From assembly GCF_000285275.1 (NCBI RefSeq), contig NZ_CADO01000026.1, positions 1 through 64,000 on the forward strand: DNA of 64,000 bases, given 5' to 3'. Each line of letters opens with the position of its first letter. Positions within the stretch are counted from its first letter, which is position 1. Below the pieces are notes generated by a model. The model saw only the letters and a program-made list of their open reading frames with translations, was not told the origin of the DNA and searched no databases. Positions 16,155-25,726 of the stretch are shown here, piece by piece. Made by a program: the position numbers and the translations under genes. Source of the DNA: Acetobacter pasteurianus subsp. pasteurianus LMG 1262 = NBRC 106471 (GTDB lineage Bacteria; Pseudomonadota; Alphaproteobacteria; Acetobacterales; Acetobacteraceae).

Positions 16155-17327
16155 TCAGACAGTATGTGGGTCTGTTAAGGCGCAGGAGGGGGCGTAATCT
16201 GCGGCTTCTATCTGCAAGGTGGGGTGCACAATGCCAAACCGTTCACGCAGGGCGGCGGCGGCTTTTTCCAGCAGGGCGGTATCATTGTCTGCTACGGGGG
16301 CGGAGGTGCGCACCAGATGCACCGTCAGCGCGGTTTCCGTGGTGCTGATGGGCCAGATGTGCAGATCATGCAAATCCGCCACACCGGGCAGCGTGCGCAA
16401 GAAGCCCTCCACGGCCCCGGCATCCACCGTGCGGGGCACGGCATCCAGCGCCATATCCAGCGAATCCCGCAGCAGGGACCACGTGCTGGCCACCACCACA
16501 ACGGAAATGGCAAGGCTTATGGCGGGGTCTATCCAGTTCAGGCCTGTCAGCAACACCAGCCCGCCCGCTATCACCACGGCAAGGGAGGTAACGGCATCTG
16601 CCATAAGGTGCATGAAGGCCGCGCGAATGTTGAGGTCTCCCTTCTGCCCGGAGGCAAAAAGCAGGGCGGTGGCGCCGTTCACCACAATGCCAAGGGCGGC
16701 CACAATCATCATGGTTTTGCCAGCTACGGGGGCGGGGTCAAACAGCCGGGTTATGGCCTCCCACGCCACGCCGCCCGTTACCAACATGAGCACCAGCGCA
16801 TTGGCCAGTGCCGCCAGAATGGAAGACCGGCGCAACCCATACGTAAACCGCAAAGAGGGTGAGCGTTGGGAAAGATGCTGCGCCATCCATGCCGCGGCCA
16901 GTGCCAGCACATCGGAAAGATTGTGCCCCGCATCGGCCAGCAATGCCAGCGAGTGTGAGAAAAAGCCCCACAGCGCCTCGGCCACCAGATAAAGGCTGTT
17001 GGCCGCAATACCTATGGCAAACGCCTTGCCGAAGGAGGAAGGGGTATGCACATGGGCGTGCCCAAAACCGTGGCTGTGCCCGCAGCTTGTGCCTGCTGCA
17101 TGGTCATGCCCGGCGTGATCATCACCATGCGCATCATGGGCGTGGTCATGATCTTCCGCGCTGCACGCATGCGTATGGGTGTGGGCATCTGCTGCGTGAT
17201 CATGCCCTGCGGTGCAGGATTCTTCTGCATGGCTGTGCCCGTCTGTCTGGCCCGGCGTGTGGTGCGCATGACCACAGGCAGAACCCGCAGGCTGGGAAGG
17301 TGGCGTATGATCGTGCGGCGAAGGCAT
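16155..17327 (-). CDS. CzcD-type cation diffusion facilitator with histidine-rich N-terminus
   Basis: A 390-residue CDF protein. Residues 1-100 form a His/Asp-rich cytoplasmic arm with many H-x-H and HDH units, of the kind that binds zinc or nickel. The six-helix transporter follows, with ADAGHNLSDVL in TM2 and AFMHLMADAVTS in TM5 giving the HD-HD zinc site. A short C-terminal cytoplasmic domain ends near CALTDPHTV. HD-HD residues and the His-rich arm point to zinc (CzcD/ZitB group). The start at 17327 is chosen for AGGA about a dozen bases upstream; the longer frame to 17393 adds a Cys/Pro-rich segment unlike the family. It forms a metal-efflux cluster with the preceding CDF gene. Confidence 0.92.
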   Translation of the reverse strand: MPSPHDHTPPSQPAGSACGHAHHTPGQTDGHSHAEESCTAGHDHAADAHTHTHACSAEDHDHAHDAHGDDHAGHDHAAGTSCGHSHGFGHAHVHTPSSFGKAFAIGIAANSLYLVAEALWGFFSHSLALLADAGHNLSDVLALAAAWMAQHLSQRSPSLRFTYGLRRSSILAALANALVLMLVTGGVAWEAITRLFDPAPVAGKTMMIVAALGIVVNGATALLFASGQKGDLNIRAAFMHLMADAVTSLAVVIAGGLVLLTGLNWIDPAISLAISVVVVASTWSLLRDSLDMALDAVPRTVDAGAVEGFLRTLPGVADLHDLHIWPISTTETALTVHLVRTSAPVADNDTALLEKAAAALRERFGIVHPTLQIEAADYAPSCALTDPHTV

Positions 17328-17545
17328 GGAAAGGCACATTCCTGAATGAATGGGACACGAATAGCCGGGGAGGGTGCAAGCTAACAGGACCAACCCGGTC
17401 TGTCTTATTTATGTCTGCTAAGAAAGGCATGGAAGGGCAACATCTTTTTTGTGACCCACCAAGCCAATATTGCGCCACACGGCGGAGCGGCCTAGGGAAA
17501 GAGCAGATTTTTTTCACGGCTGCTTGAAAGGTAAGGGCACAGCGC

Positions 17546-19204
17546 ATGCTCCGACTGACCGAATTACGGCTTCCGCTCGACCATTCGCCACAGGCACTGG
17601 CACAGGCCATTTGTGAGCGGCTGAATATCAGCCCAGATGCGCTGGAGCATTATAGCGTGTTCAAACGCGGGCACGATGCCCGCAAGCGCGTGGCTATCAA
17701 GCTGGTTTATGCCGTGGATTGCACCGTGAAGGACGAGGCCGCCGTGCTGGCGCGTTATCGTGCAGCCCACCCCAAGGATAACCACGTGCAGCCTTCCCCC
17801 AACATGGAGTGGGTGCCCCCCATTACCAATGGGGCGGAACTGGCGGCAAAGCCTGGATACAAGCGCCCTATTGTTATAGGTGCCGGGCCGTGCGGGTTTA
17901 TGGCCGCCCTTGTGCTGGCCCGCATGGGCCTGCGCCCGCTGCTGCTGGAACGCGGCAAGGTGGTGCGTGAGCGCACGGTGGATACGTTTGCCCTGTGGCG
18001 CCGCTCTGAACTGACGCCAGAAAGCAACGTGCAGTTTGGTGAAGGCGGAGCCGGAACCTTTTCTGACGGCAAGCTGTACAGCCAGGTAAAAGACCCGCGC
18101 TTTTTGGGCCGCAAGGTGCTGGAGGAGTTTGTAAAGGCTGGCGCGCCGGAGGATATTCTGTATCTGGCCCACCCGCATATTGGCACGTTCCGCCTTGTTT
18201 CCATGGTGGAGCACATCCGGCGCGAGGTAGAGGAAGCTGGTGGGGAATACCGTTTTCAAACCCGTGTGGATGGGCTGGTGCTCAACCCGCAAACCCGCGC
18301 GGTAGAAGGTGTGCGCACGGCTGATGGGGAGGTTATAGACTCCGACCACGTTATTCTGGCCGTGGGCCACAGTGCGCGTGATACGTTTGCCATGTTGCAG
18401 GCCGAAGATGTGGCCATGCAGGCCAAGCCATTTTCCATTGGGGTGCGCATAGAGCACCCGCAATCTGTTATAGACGTGGCGCAGTTTGGCCCCAGTGCGG
18501 GTAATGAGCTGCTGGGTGCGGCGGAATATCGGCTGGTGCACCATGCCAGCAACGGGCGGGGCGTGTATTCCTTTTGCATGTGCCCCGGCGGTACCGTGGT
18601 GGCGGCAACCTCGGAAGAAGGGCAGGTGGTTACCAACGGCATGAGCCAGTATTCCCGCGCCGAGCGTAACGCCAATTCCGGCATTGTGGTGGAACTGCGC
18701 CCCGGTGTGGATTACCCCGATGACCCGCTGGCAGGCATGGCCTTCCAGCGCCAGTGGGAGCGCAAGGCGTTTGAACTGGGGGGCAAGGATTACCGCGCCC
18801 CCGCCCAGCGTGTAGGAGATTTTCTGGCAGGCCGCCCCTCCACCACGTTGGGGGATGTGGTGCCATCTTACAAACCGGGCGTCACCCCAAGTGATCTTTC
18901 AAAATGTCTGCCGGATTTTGTGGTGGAAGCCCTGCGTGAGGCCCTGCCAAAGTTTGACCGCAAGATCCACGGTTTTGCCATGGAAGATGCGGTGATGACG
19001 GGGGTTGAAACTCGTACGTCCTCACCCTTGCGTATTCCGCGGAATGAGGTCGGGCAGTCCATCAACACGCCGGGCCTGTATCCGGCGGGTGAAGGGGCTG
19101 GTTATGCGGGCGGTATTCTTTCCGCCTCCATGGATGGCATTCGCATTGCCGAGGCCGTGGCGCTGGATATGGCGGGCAAGCCCGTAACGCTGCCGCCACG
19201 CTAA
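17546..19204 (+). CDS. FAD-dependent oxidoreductase of the COG2509 type
   Basis: A 552-residue flavoprotein. Residues 1-90 form a small alpha/beta domain (SPDALEHYSVFKRGHDARK). The FAD-binding motif GAGPCG is at 112-117, followed by the Arg/Glu adenine-ribose contact LLLERG. QFGEGGAGTFSDGKL is the hallmark of this uncharacterised family. The C-terminus restores the FAD site with YPAGEGAGYAGGILSASMDG. The substrate is unknown; the annotation as dehydrogenase is by homology only. The start is supported by AAAGGTAAGG upstream. It diverges from the CDF gene and stands alone. Confidence 0.88.
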   Translation: MLRLTELRLPLDHSPQALAQAICERLNISPDALEHYSVFKRGHDARKRVAIKLVYAVDCTVKDEAAVLARYRAAHPKDNHVQPSPNMEWVPPITNGAELAAKPGYKRPIVIGAGPCGFMAALVLARMGLRPLLLERGKVVRERTVDTFALWRRSELTPESNVQFGEGGAGTFSDGKLYSQVKDPRFLGRKVLEEFVKAGAPEDILYLAHPHIGTFRLVSMVEHIRREVEEAGGEYRFQTRVDGLVLNPQTRAVEGVRTADGEVIDSDHVILAVGHSARDTFAMLQAEDVAMQAKPFSIGVRIEHPQSVIDVAQFGPSAGNELLGAAEYRLVHHASNGRGVYSFCMCPGGTVVAATSEEGQVVTNGMSQYSRAERNANSGIVVELRPGVDYPDDPLAGMAFQRQWERKAFELGGKDYRAPAQRVGDFLAGRPSTTLGDVVPSYKPGVTPSDLSKCLPDFVVEALREALPKFDRKIHGFAMEDAVMTGVETRTSSPLRIPRNEVGQSINTPGLYPAGEGAGYAGGILSASMDGIRIAEAVALDMAGKPVTLPPR

Positions 19205-19233
19205 AAACTGGCGGCAGTGCGTGCTGTGTGCCG

Positions 19234-20031
19234 TTAGGCCGTGGTGGCGTTTTCTGTCTGGGTGGCAAATTCTTCCACCAGTTCCATAAACCGGCGCGGG
19301 GCATCTGCATGCACCCAATGGCCTGCGCCGTTAATGGTTTCCAGCCGATAATGCGGGAACAGGTGGCGCATTTGCGGGTAATTGGTGGGCTGAATATAGG
19401 GTGATGTTTCCCCCCGAATAAACAGTGTGGGGCCGCTATACTGCGCGCTGGCGGGCAGGGTGGGCCAGCCCATCATGGCGGGCATGCCAGCCAGAATATC
19501 GTGCATGCCAATGGCCCAGCCGGGGTTATCCCCCATGCGGATGTTCTGGATCATCAACTGCCGCACGGCATCATTGGCAATAAGTGGGCGCAACAGCTCA
19601 TCCGCGCTGCGCAGGTCCAGATGCGGGGGAAAGGCCAGCTTATCCAGCCCCGGTGGCAGGTCCATGCGGGCAAAGCCGCCCTGGCCGGGGGCAATATCCA
19701 CCACCAGCAGGCTTTGCACGGCCTGTGGGTGAATGAGTGAGAGCATCATGGCAGTTTTGCCACCCATGGAATGGCCCAGCACCATGGCTTTTTGCATGCC
19801 ATAATGGTGCATGGTTTCCAGCACATCCTCCGCCATGGCGGGGTAGCTCATGGGGCCGTGGGGGCTGTTGCCGTGGTTGCGTAAATCCATTGCCAGTGTC
19901 TGGCGGGTGGCGGCCAGCTTACGTTGCACAAAACCCAGATTGCGCGCGCGGCCAAACAGCCCGTGCAACAGCACAACCGGCGGCAGGGTAGAGGGGGCAT
20001 CGGGGCCGCGTTCAATCACGTTCAGCAACAC
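19234..20031 (-). CDS. Alpha/beta hydrolase, YbfF-like esterase
   Basis: About 265 residues. The alpha/beta-hydrolase fold shows the oxyanion segment LLHGLFGRARN, nucleophile Ser88 in GHSMGG, and catalytic His238 in NGAGHWVHAD. MDLRNHGNS after strand 4 is typical of YbfF-like acyl-CoA/short-ester hydrolases. No signal peptide, so cytoplasmic. No ATG is available near the domain start; GTG at 20031 (with AAGGA ten bases upstream) or the adjacent TTG is used. The reading frame continues upstream without an ATG, so a longer version cannot be excluded. The physiological substrate is unknown. Confidence 0.85.
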   Translation of the reverse strand: MLLNVIERGPDAPSTLPPVVLLHGLFGRARNLGFVQRKLAATRQTLAMDLRNHGNSPHGPMSYPAMAEDVLETMHHYGMQKAMVLGHSMGGKTAMMLSLIHPQAVQSLLVVDIAPGQGGFARMDLPPGLDKLAFPPHLDLRSADELLRPLIANDAVRQLMIQNIRMGDNPGWAIGMHDILAGMPAMMGWPTLPASAQYSGPTLFIRGETSPYIQPTNYPQMRHLFPHYRLETINGAGHWVHADAPRRFMELVEEFATQTENATTA

Positions 20032-20280
20032 GGTGGCCGTATCCTTTTCTTGCGTAAGGGCTGGTGTAATTCTTGCGGTTGTGCCGCGCTTTGCCCCGAA
20101 ATGCGAGAGGGGGCGGCATGTTTTTTCTTCACCTTCCAGAGAGAGGGCAGGCGTGGCACAGTTGGGGGGATGGGCAACCCTTCAGCCGGCAGGCACGTTT
20201 GGTGCGGATGCTTTCTGGCGCTGGCCCACCATAGGTGTGCGTGGTGACACGCCACAGATAAGAAAGGGAGAGCGCAGGCA

Positions 20281-21096
20281 ATGCAGAGATGTCTTGTTAT
20301 TCTCAGCCAGCAGGATCAGGCGGAAGTGCTGCTTAATATGGCGGCACAGTTTCTGGCCCGCGTAAATGGCAACCGTATGGATGTTCTGGCCGCGCGGGAG
20401 CCACCCACGCAGGTGCTGGGCAATATGGGCCTGACGGATGAAAGTGCCGCCGTGCTGCGTGAAAACCAGCGTGAATGGGCCGATAGCCTGCACACAATTT
20501 TCCATCGCTGGCTGGCGGAGGAATATGGTTCTGGCGCAGAGCGGCTGAACAAGGTGGAAGTAAACTGGCTGGACCCCGAAATTACGGTGGACAGAATTAT
20601 CAGCGGTTATGGCAAGGATGCTGATCTGCTGATTATGAACTTTCCCGATAGCCGGGATAGTGACCAGAAAAAACTGGCCACCCGTTCAGCCATTTTTCAG
20701 ACAGGCCGCCCCGTTCTGTTTGTGCCGCCATTTTGGGACCGCCCAAGTGGAGACCATATTCTGATGGCATGGAAGGATACAGATGGCTGCCGGAAGGCGT
20801 TTGCCTCTGCTCGTGTGCTGCTGGCGCAGGCCAAGCAGGTGGATGTGCTGCAAACGCCGGATTCCCCCATGCCCATGGATATCCTGCCCGGCATTACGCC
20901 CGAACGGGTGGAGCTAAAACCAAGTGATGATGCCAGCAAGGCTGCACAATCCATTCTGGATGAGGTCGATGCCCGGCGGGCGGATCTGCTGGTGATAGGC
21001 GGGTATCAGCACAACATGCTGTATAACCGGCTTATGGGCAGTGCTACGGATTACATTCTGGGCCACCCGGATGTGCCGGTCTTTTTGCAGCACTAA
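20281..21096 (+). CDS. Universal stress protein family protein (two UspA-like domains)
   Basis: A 271-residue cytoplasmic protein with a tandem USP arrangement. The N-terminal domain (1-150) ends in TGRPVLFVPPFW, and the C-terminal domain has the nucleotide-loop-like segment RADLLVIGGYQHNMLYNRLMGSATDYIL and ends VPVFLQH. The G-2x-G-9x-G-S/T ATP-binding loop is partly conserved as GGYQHNMLYNRLMGSAT. Tandem USPs of this kind are common in alphaproteobacteria and respond to stress. AGGGAG and GCAGG precede the ATG. It is a monocistronic-looking gene, divergent from the esterase. Confidence 0.83.
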   Translation: MQRCLVILSQQDQAEVLLNMAAQFLARVNGNRMDVLAAREPPTQVLGNMGLTDESAAVLRENQREWADSLHTIFHRWLAEEYGSGAERLNKVEVNWLDPEITVDRIISGYGKDADLLIMNFPDSRDSDQKKLATRSAIFQTGRPVLFVPPFWDRPSGDHILMAWKDTDGCRKAFASARVLLAQAKQVDVLQTPDSPMPMDILPGITPERVELKPSDDASKAAQSILDEVDARRADLLVIGGYQHNMLYNRLMGSATDYILGHPDVPVFLQH

Positions 21097-21156
21097 CGCA
21101 CATACAAGGGGGCGTATTGTGTAGGAATACGGCCTCCCCTTTGCTAAGGCGGGCAT

Positions 21157-23493
21157 ATGCCCGCTTTTTCTTTTTCTGCCCGCCATCGGTTTTGTGCACA
21201 TTGGCCCGTGTGGCACGTGGTTGTGCTGGTGCTGCTGCCTGTGCTGGTGCATCTGCCAGAACTGCTTGGCCCGGCCCTGTGGGGGGGGGCAACGTCAGAC
21301 CCCATTTCCGTGCTTTCGGCAGGTACGCAAACACGGCGCAACTGGCTGGAAGGCGGTATTCTGCCCGGCCTGCCGGGGTGGATAGATGGCTGCGCGGGCG
21401 TGATTGTGCAGGCACTGGGGCACTTGGCCGCGGCAGACTGGCGGCATGGTATTTTGCCGTGGTGGAACCCGTATAGCGGTGTGGGCATGCCGCTTGCGGG
21501 GGAGTATCAGCCCGGCGCGTTCTTTCTGCCTTTTGTGCTGCTTCTGGGCCTGCCCGGTGGTCTGCTGTTTCTTAAAATTACGCTGCAAATTCTGGCAGGT
21601 TTTTGCATGTACGCCCTGCTGCGCAAACTGGGGATAGATGCGCGCGTGGTGTTGGTGGGGGCTGTGCTGTGGGCGTTTAACGGCACGTTTGCATGGGCAT
21701 CGGATGGGCCAAGCCAGCCGCTGGCCTTTTTGCCGCTGGCCCTGCTGGGGGTGGAGGTCTTGCGCGGCACAGCACGCGGCTGGGCCGGTGTGCGTAACTG
21801 GAGCATTCTGGCCCTTGGCTTGGGCGGCATGGTGCTTTCCAGCTTTCCCGAAACCGCGTTTTTGCAAGGCACGCTGGTATTGTGCTGGGCACTTTTGCGG
21901 TTGGCGCAACAGCCTGCGGAGGCGCGCGCACCGTTTGCCGCCGCCATTGCGGTTGGGGGCTGCACGGCCCTGCTTCTGGCAGCCCCGCAGCTTGTGGCGT
22001 TTGCCACCTATCTGCCTCATGCGTGGGTGGGAGACCACGCAGCGGGTATTTCCATCACCCAGCCCATAACGTGTTGGGCTATGGCGCTGTTTCCCTACAT
22101 CAATGGCCCCATCTTTTACGGCCCGGCCTCTCGGTATGAGGCATGGTGGAGTGTGGGCGGATACTGGGGCGTTTTGCTGCCATTTTTGGCCATTCTGGGC
22201 CTGTGGGGGCGAAGGGAGCGGGCCGCGCGCATATTGCTGGCGGCCTATTTTGTGGCGTGTGTGGGCAAGCAGGCCAATCTGCCCGGCATAGCCCAGCTTG
22301 TGGATATGATACCCGGCATAGCGCTGACGTTTTTCCATCGCTTTTGCTACCCGATGGAGGAAATGGCGCTTCTTCTTCTGGCCGCCTTCGGGCTGGATGA
22401 TGTGTGCCGCAATGTCGCTATTCGGTCAGGCGCGGAGGGTGCCAAACAACGCACCAAAAGCTGGTTGGCAACAGCATGGCCCGCACTGTGCGCCGGAGGC
22501 GTTCTGCTGCTGGCCACCTATGCCGTATGGCGCTGGAACGCCCCCGCACGGGCGGATTTATGGGGCTTTACGCAGGGGCCGGTATCTTCGCGCTTTTATG
22601 CGTTTGGTTCCATGCTGGCCGGTGGTGTGTTGGTGGCGTTGTGCCTTGCCGCGTTGCTGCTGCCCATTCTGGCGCGGTGGCGGGTGACAGTTCTGGCAAG
22701 TGCCGTGGTGGCAGAAGCGCTTTTTCTGTTTTGTGTGCCGCTGTTATCTACCCGCAGCGTGTTGCCCATAGATGCCACGCTGATAAACACCATGAAGGCC
22801 CAGATCGGGCTGAACAAGTTTGTTTCCCTCGGCGGGTTGGCCCCCAATTATGGCGCGTATTTTGGGTTGGCCTCCATCAACCACAACGGCGTGCCCATGC
22901 CTGCGGCGTGGATTGCCCGTTTGCAGCATGATTTTGGCCCGAACCTCAACCCCGTGACGTTTGATGGCATTACGCCCAACACCCCAAATGGGCACTTCTT
23001 TTTGCAGGATGTGCTGGGCCAGAGGCCGGAGGTGCTGGAACGTTTGGGCGTAGCGTTGGCCGTGGTGCCACACGGTATGGAACTGCCGGGCCAGCAGGAG
23101 GCACCAGCCGAAAAACGTCTGCAACTGCTTTACAGCAGTGCGGCGAATGATCTGTACCGCCTACCGCATCCCGCCCCGTATTTTGAGGCGCCCGAGAACT
23201 GCGAGATCCAGCCGCTTTCTCGCACCGCACTGCGCACAAACTGCCGCACGCCTGCCACGCTTATCCGGCACGAACTCATGCTGCCCGGCTGGCACGTGCG
23301 CATAAACGGGCAGGAGGCTGCCCTTGGGTATGAAGAAAACCTGTTCCAGCGTATCACTTTGCCAAGCGGGCAGGCGGATATTCGCTTTTCCTTCACCCCA
23401 CCCGGCATGGTGTGGGGGTGGGCAGGGCTGGTGTTTGGGGTGGCCCTGCTGGGGCTGGGTTTTGGGCGTGGGCGGAATGAGGAAAACGCCTGA
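21157..23493 (+). CDS. Large polytopic membrane protein, YfhO/GT-C-like
   Basis: A 778-residue inner-membrane protein. Roughly residues 15-540 hold a dozen hydrophobic segments. An early extramembrane loop contains the pattern WWNPYSGVGMPLAGEYQP, which resembles the P-Y-x2-G-x-P...Q motif of YfhO-type and GT-C membrane proteins. The soluble C-terminal part (about 550-740) looks periplasmic and ends with a last transmembrane helix before RGRNEENA. Such proteins are suspected of transferring sugars from lipid carriers, but no catalytic residues are certain. AAGGCGGG precedes the ATG. A run of nine Gs (21281-21289) lies within the coding region. It follows the stress-protein gene by 60 bases on the same strand. 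Confidence 0.7.
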   Translation: MPAFSFSARHRFCAHWPVWHVVVLVLLPVLVHLPELLGPALWGGATSDPISVLSAGTQTRRNWLEGGILPGLPGWIDGCAGVIVQALGHLAAADWRHGILPWWNPYSGVGMPLAGEYQPGAFFLPFVLLLGLPGGLLFLKITLQILAGFCMYALLRKLGIDARVVLVGAVLWAFNGTFAWASDGPSQPLAFLPLALLGVEVLRGTARGWAGVRNWSILALGLGGMVLSSFPETAFLQGTLVLCWALLRLAQQPAEARAPFAAAIAVGGCTALLLAAPQLVAFATYLPHAWVGDHAAGISITQPITCWAMALFPYINGPIFYGPASRYEAWWSVGGYWGVLLPFLAILGLWGRRERAARILLAAYFVACVGKQANLPGIAQLVDMIPGIALTFFHRFCYPMEEMALLLLAAFGLDDVCRNVAIRSGAEGAKQRTKSWLATAWPALCAGGVLLLATYAVWRWNAPARADLWGFTQGPVSSRFYAFGSMLAGGVLVALCLAALLLPILARWRVTVLASAVVAEALFLFCVPLLSTRSVLPIDATLINTMKAQIGLNKFVSLGGLAPNYGAYFGLASINHNGVPMPAAWIARLQHDFGPNLNPVTFDGITPNTPNGHFFLQDVLGQRPEVLERLGVALAVVPHGMELPGQQEAPAEKRLQLLYSSAANDLYRLPHPAPYFEAPENCEIQPLSRTALRTNCRTPATLIRHELMLPGWHVRINGQEAALGYEENLFQRITLPSGQADIRFSFTPPGMVWGWAGLVFGVALLGLGFGRGRNEENA

Positions 23494-23583
23494 TCCAGAC
23501 ATCCATCTTTGCCCAAGGTATATCTTGAAGGGTGCTTATGTGCGGTGTTCCAGACAAAGCCACACATTTTGCGCGGGCAGAGT

Positions 23584-25554
23584 TTAACGGCCCAGTGCTT
23601 CGGCTTGCAGGGTTTTGCGGGCAAACCACCAGCACGCAGCCCCAAAAGCCGCAACGCCCAACACAGGCGGCAAGCTTTGGGGCACATATTGTGCGATGGA
23701 GAGGGCATCATCCTGCCCCAGCGCACCAGAAAGCACGGCCAGCGCCACGCCTGTCAGGCTTTCACCCACAATAAAGCCGGAGGCCAGCATGGTGCCAATG
23801 GCGGCGTTGGAAGCAGGTGCATCCTGCGCGGTTTGCGCCCTGCGGGTTTTGATATGGTGCTTTAGCCCCCAGCCCAGAATGGCCCCAAAAGCCAGCGTAA
23901 TGCTGACAGAGGCTGGCAGATACAGCCCAACCGCCACACCCAAAGGCGGCAATGCCATATGGCGGCGGCGCAAAAGCTGATCCACCCCCACCAGAACAGC
24001 CCCCAGCACCATGCCGATTGAGAGCATGCTCCAATCCAGCGAGTGCGTGAAAATGCCATTGGCAATCATGGCTATCAGCGCGGGCTGTGGGGCAGAAAGC
24101 GCATGTGTGGGGTCCATGCCCGGGCGGGGCATGGTGCCAGCAAAACCATAAGCCTGATAAAGCAGGTTCAGCACGGGCGGAATAACCGCAGCGCCCACCA
24201 CGCAGCCTACAATCAGCGCCACTTCCTGCTTCCACGGTGAGGCCCCAACAAGCTGCCCGGTTTTAAGATCCTGCAAGTTGTCGTTGGAAATAGCTACCGT
24301 GGCGGTAATGGCCGAAAGCACTAAAATGGTAAAAGCCGTGGCCAGCTTTTGCCCTTCTGCCATCATGCTGGTGGGGGCAAGGCCCAAGGCTTCCAGCGCC
24401 AAAATCATCAGGGCGGAAAGCACAGCGCCAATAATGATAATGCCCGATATGGGGGAGGAGGATGAGCCCACAATGCCCGCCATATAGCCGCAGGCAGCGG
24501 CCATAATAAAACCGAACACAATGCAAAACAGCACGGCAGCGGCCACAACAGGCCAGAACCCTACCGCAACAGGGGCCAGAAAATACGCAAACAGCCCGGC
24601 CAGCATGGCGGCAGAAAGCAGCAGCAACAGCCCCATGCTGCGGCCAGACATATCGCGCTCGGCATCGGGTACCAGCGTTTGGCCACGGCCTGCAAACATG
24701 GCGCGCAGGCCACGCAGCACAGGCGGCATAAGCTCCACCAATGTCCAGAGAGATGCCACAGCAATGGCACCCGCCCCAATAAAGCGCACCTTGTGCAGCC
24801 ACACATCATGCGCAAAGGCGGCAGGGGCCAGATGTTGCGGGTTGGGCAAATGGGCCGTAAGCCACGGCACACCCATACCCCACGCCAAAATGCAGCCCAG
24901 CAGCATGGCCAGCCCGCCTGCCAACCCCACCAGATAGCCTGCGCCAACCAGTGCAAGGGAAAGCCCGCCGGAAAACTGAAACACCGCTGCCCCGGCCGAG
25001 GCCGTAAGAGTAAGTGTATCTGCCAAAAGCCGCAGCCCGGCACTGGCGAATGAGAAAAGCGTGGCAATAACGCCGCTGCCAATAAGGGCGCGCAGCCCTT
25101 GGCTATGGCCTTTTTCTGCCCCGGCGCGCAGAATTTCTGCCGCAGCCACGCCCTCTGGGTAAGGCAGGCTGCTTTCCGTTACCAGCGCACGCCGCAGCGG
25201 GATGGTAAACAGCACGCCCAATATGCCCCCGGCGAGGGAAAGCCCCGCCGTTTGCCAGAACGGAAAGTTCTGCCAATACCCCGCCATCACCAGCCCCGGA
25301 AAAGTGGCAAACACGCATGAAAGCGTGCCCGCTGCCGAGGCCTGACTTTGCACCATGTTGTTTTCCAGAATGGAGCCACCACCCAGCATCCGCAGCACCG
25401 CCATGGAAATAACCGCTGCCGGAATGGAGGAGGCAAACGTAAGCCCGATACGCAGGCCCAGATACACGTTGGAAGCTGTAAAAACGATGGTGATAAGCGC
25501 GCCCAGTATAAGCCCGCGCAGGGTGAGTTCTCGGCGGGTGGGGGATGGCGTCAT
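23584..25554 (-). CDS. OPT-family oligopeptide transporter
   Basis: A 656-residue polytopic inner-membrane protein of the OPT superfamily. The N-terminus carries RGLILGALITIVFTASNVYLG followed by the well conserved stretch RIGLTFASSIPAAVISM, and the motif SLPYPEGVAAAEILRAG lies near 140-160. The second half shows SNDNLQDLKTGQLVGASPW, a signature of bacterial OPT proteins. They import peptides or metal-chelate complexes with protons; the substrate here is unknown. The start at 25554 (MTPSPTRREL) is chosen because GAGG precedes it by seven bases; an upstream codon would add 11 residues. It follows the porin gene on the same strand, so outer- and inner-membrane uptake may be linked. Confidence 0.9.
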   Translation of the reverse strand: MTPSPTRRELTLRGLILGALITIVFTASNVYLGLRIGLTFASSIPAAVISMAVLRMLGGGSILENNMVQSQASAAGTLSCVFATFPGLVMAGYWQNFPFWQTAGLSLAGGILGVLFTIPLRRALVTESSLPYPEGVAAAEILRAGAEKGHSQGLRALIGSGVIATLFSFASAGLRLLADTLTLTASAGAAVFQFSGGLSLALVGAGYLVGLAGGLAMLLGCILAWGMGVPWLTAHLPNPQHLAPAAFAHDVWLHKVRFIGAGAIAVASLWTLVELMPPVLRGLRAMFAGRGQTLVPDAERDMSGRSMGLLLLLSAAMLAGLFAYFLAPVAVGFWPVVAAAVLFCIVFGFIMAAACGYMAGIVGSSSSPISGIIIIGAVLSALMILALEALGLAPTSMMAEGQKLATAFTILVLSAITATVAISNDNLQDLKTGQLVGASPWKQEVALIVGCVVGAAVIPPVLNLLYQAYGFAGTMPRPGMDPTHALSAPQPALIAMIANGIFTHSLDWSMLSIGMVLGAVLVGVDQLLRRRHMALPPLGVAVGLYLPASVSITLAFGAILGWGLKHHIKTRRAQTAQDAPASNAAIGTMLASGFIVGESLTGVALAVLSGALGQDDALSIAQYVPQSLPPVLGVAAFGAACWWFARKTLQAEALGR

Positions 25555-25726
25555 GCTGGGGCCTCGGGCTGCTGCTTGGTCTGGCAAGGCGGCCCGATGG
25601 GTGCATGTTCAGGACATGCGTGGCGCGTGGGGCTGCCCCGTCTGGTTTGTATATGCTGCAAGCATTACGATGGACGGGGCAGTTTGTCTGTACCGCAGTG
25701 CCCTTATGGGGCACAGAAGGCGGGTG

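Noticed and set aside
17012-17275. Met/Thr/Arg-rich frame opposite the His-rich N-terminus of the CzcD-type gene
   Set aside because: Repetitive CAT/ATG codons of the His-rich arm read in other frames give artificial Met-rich ORFs.
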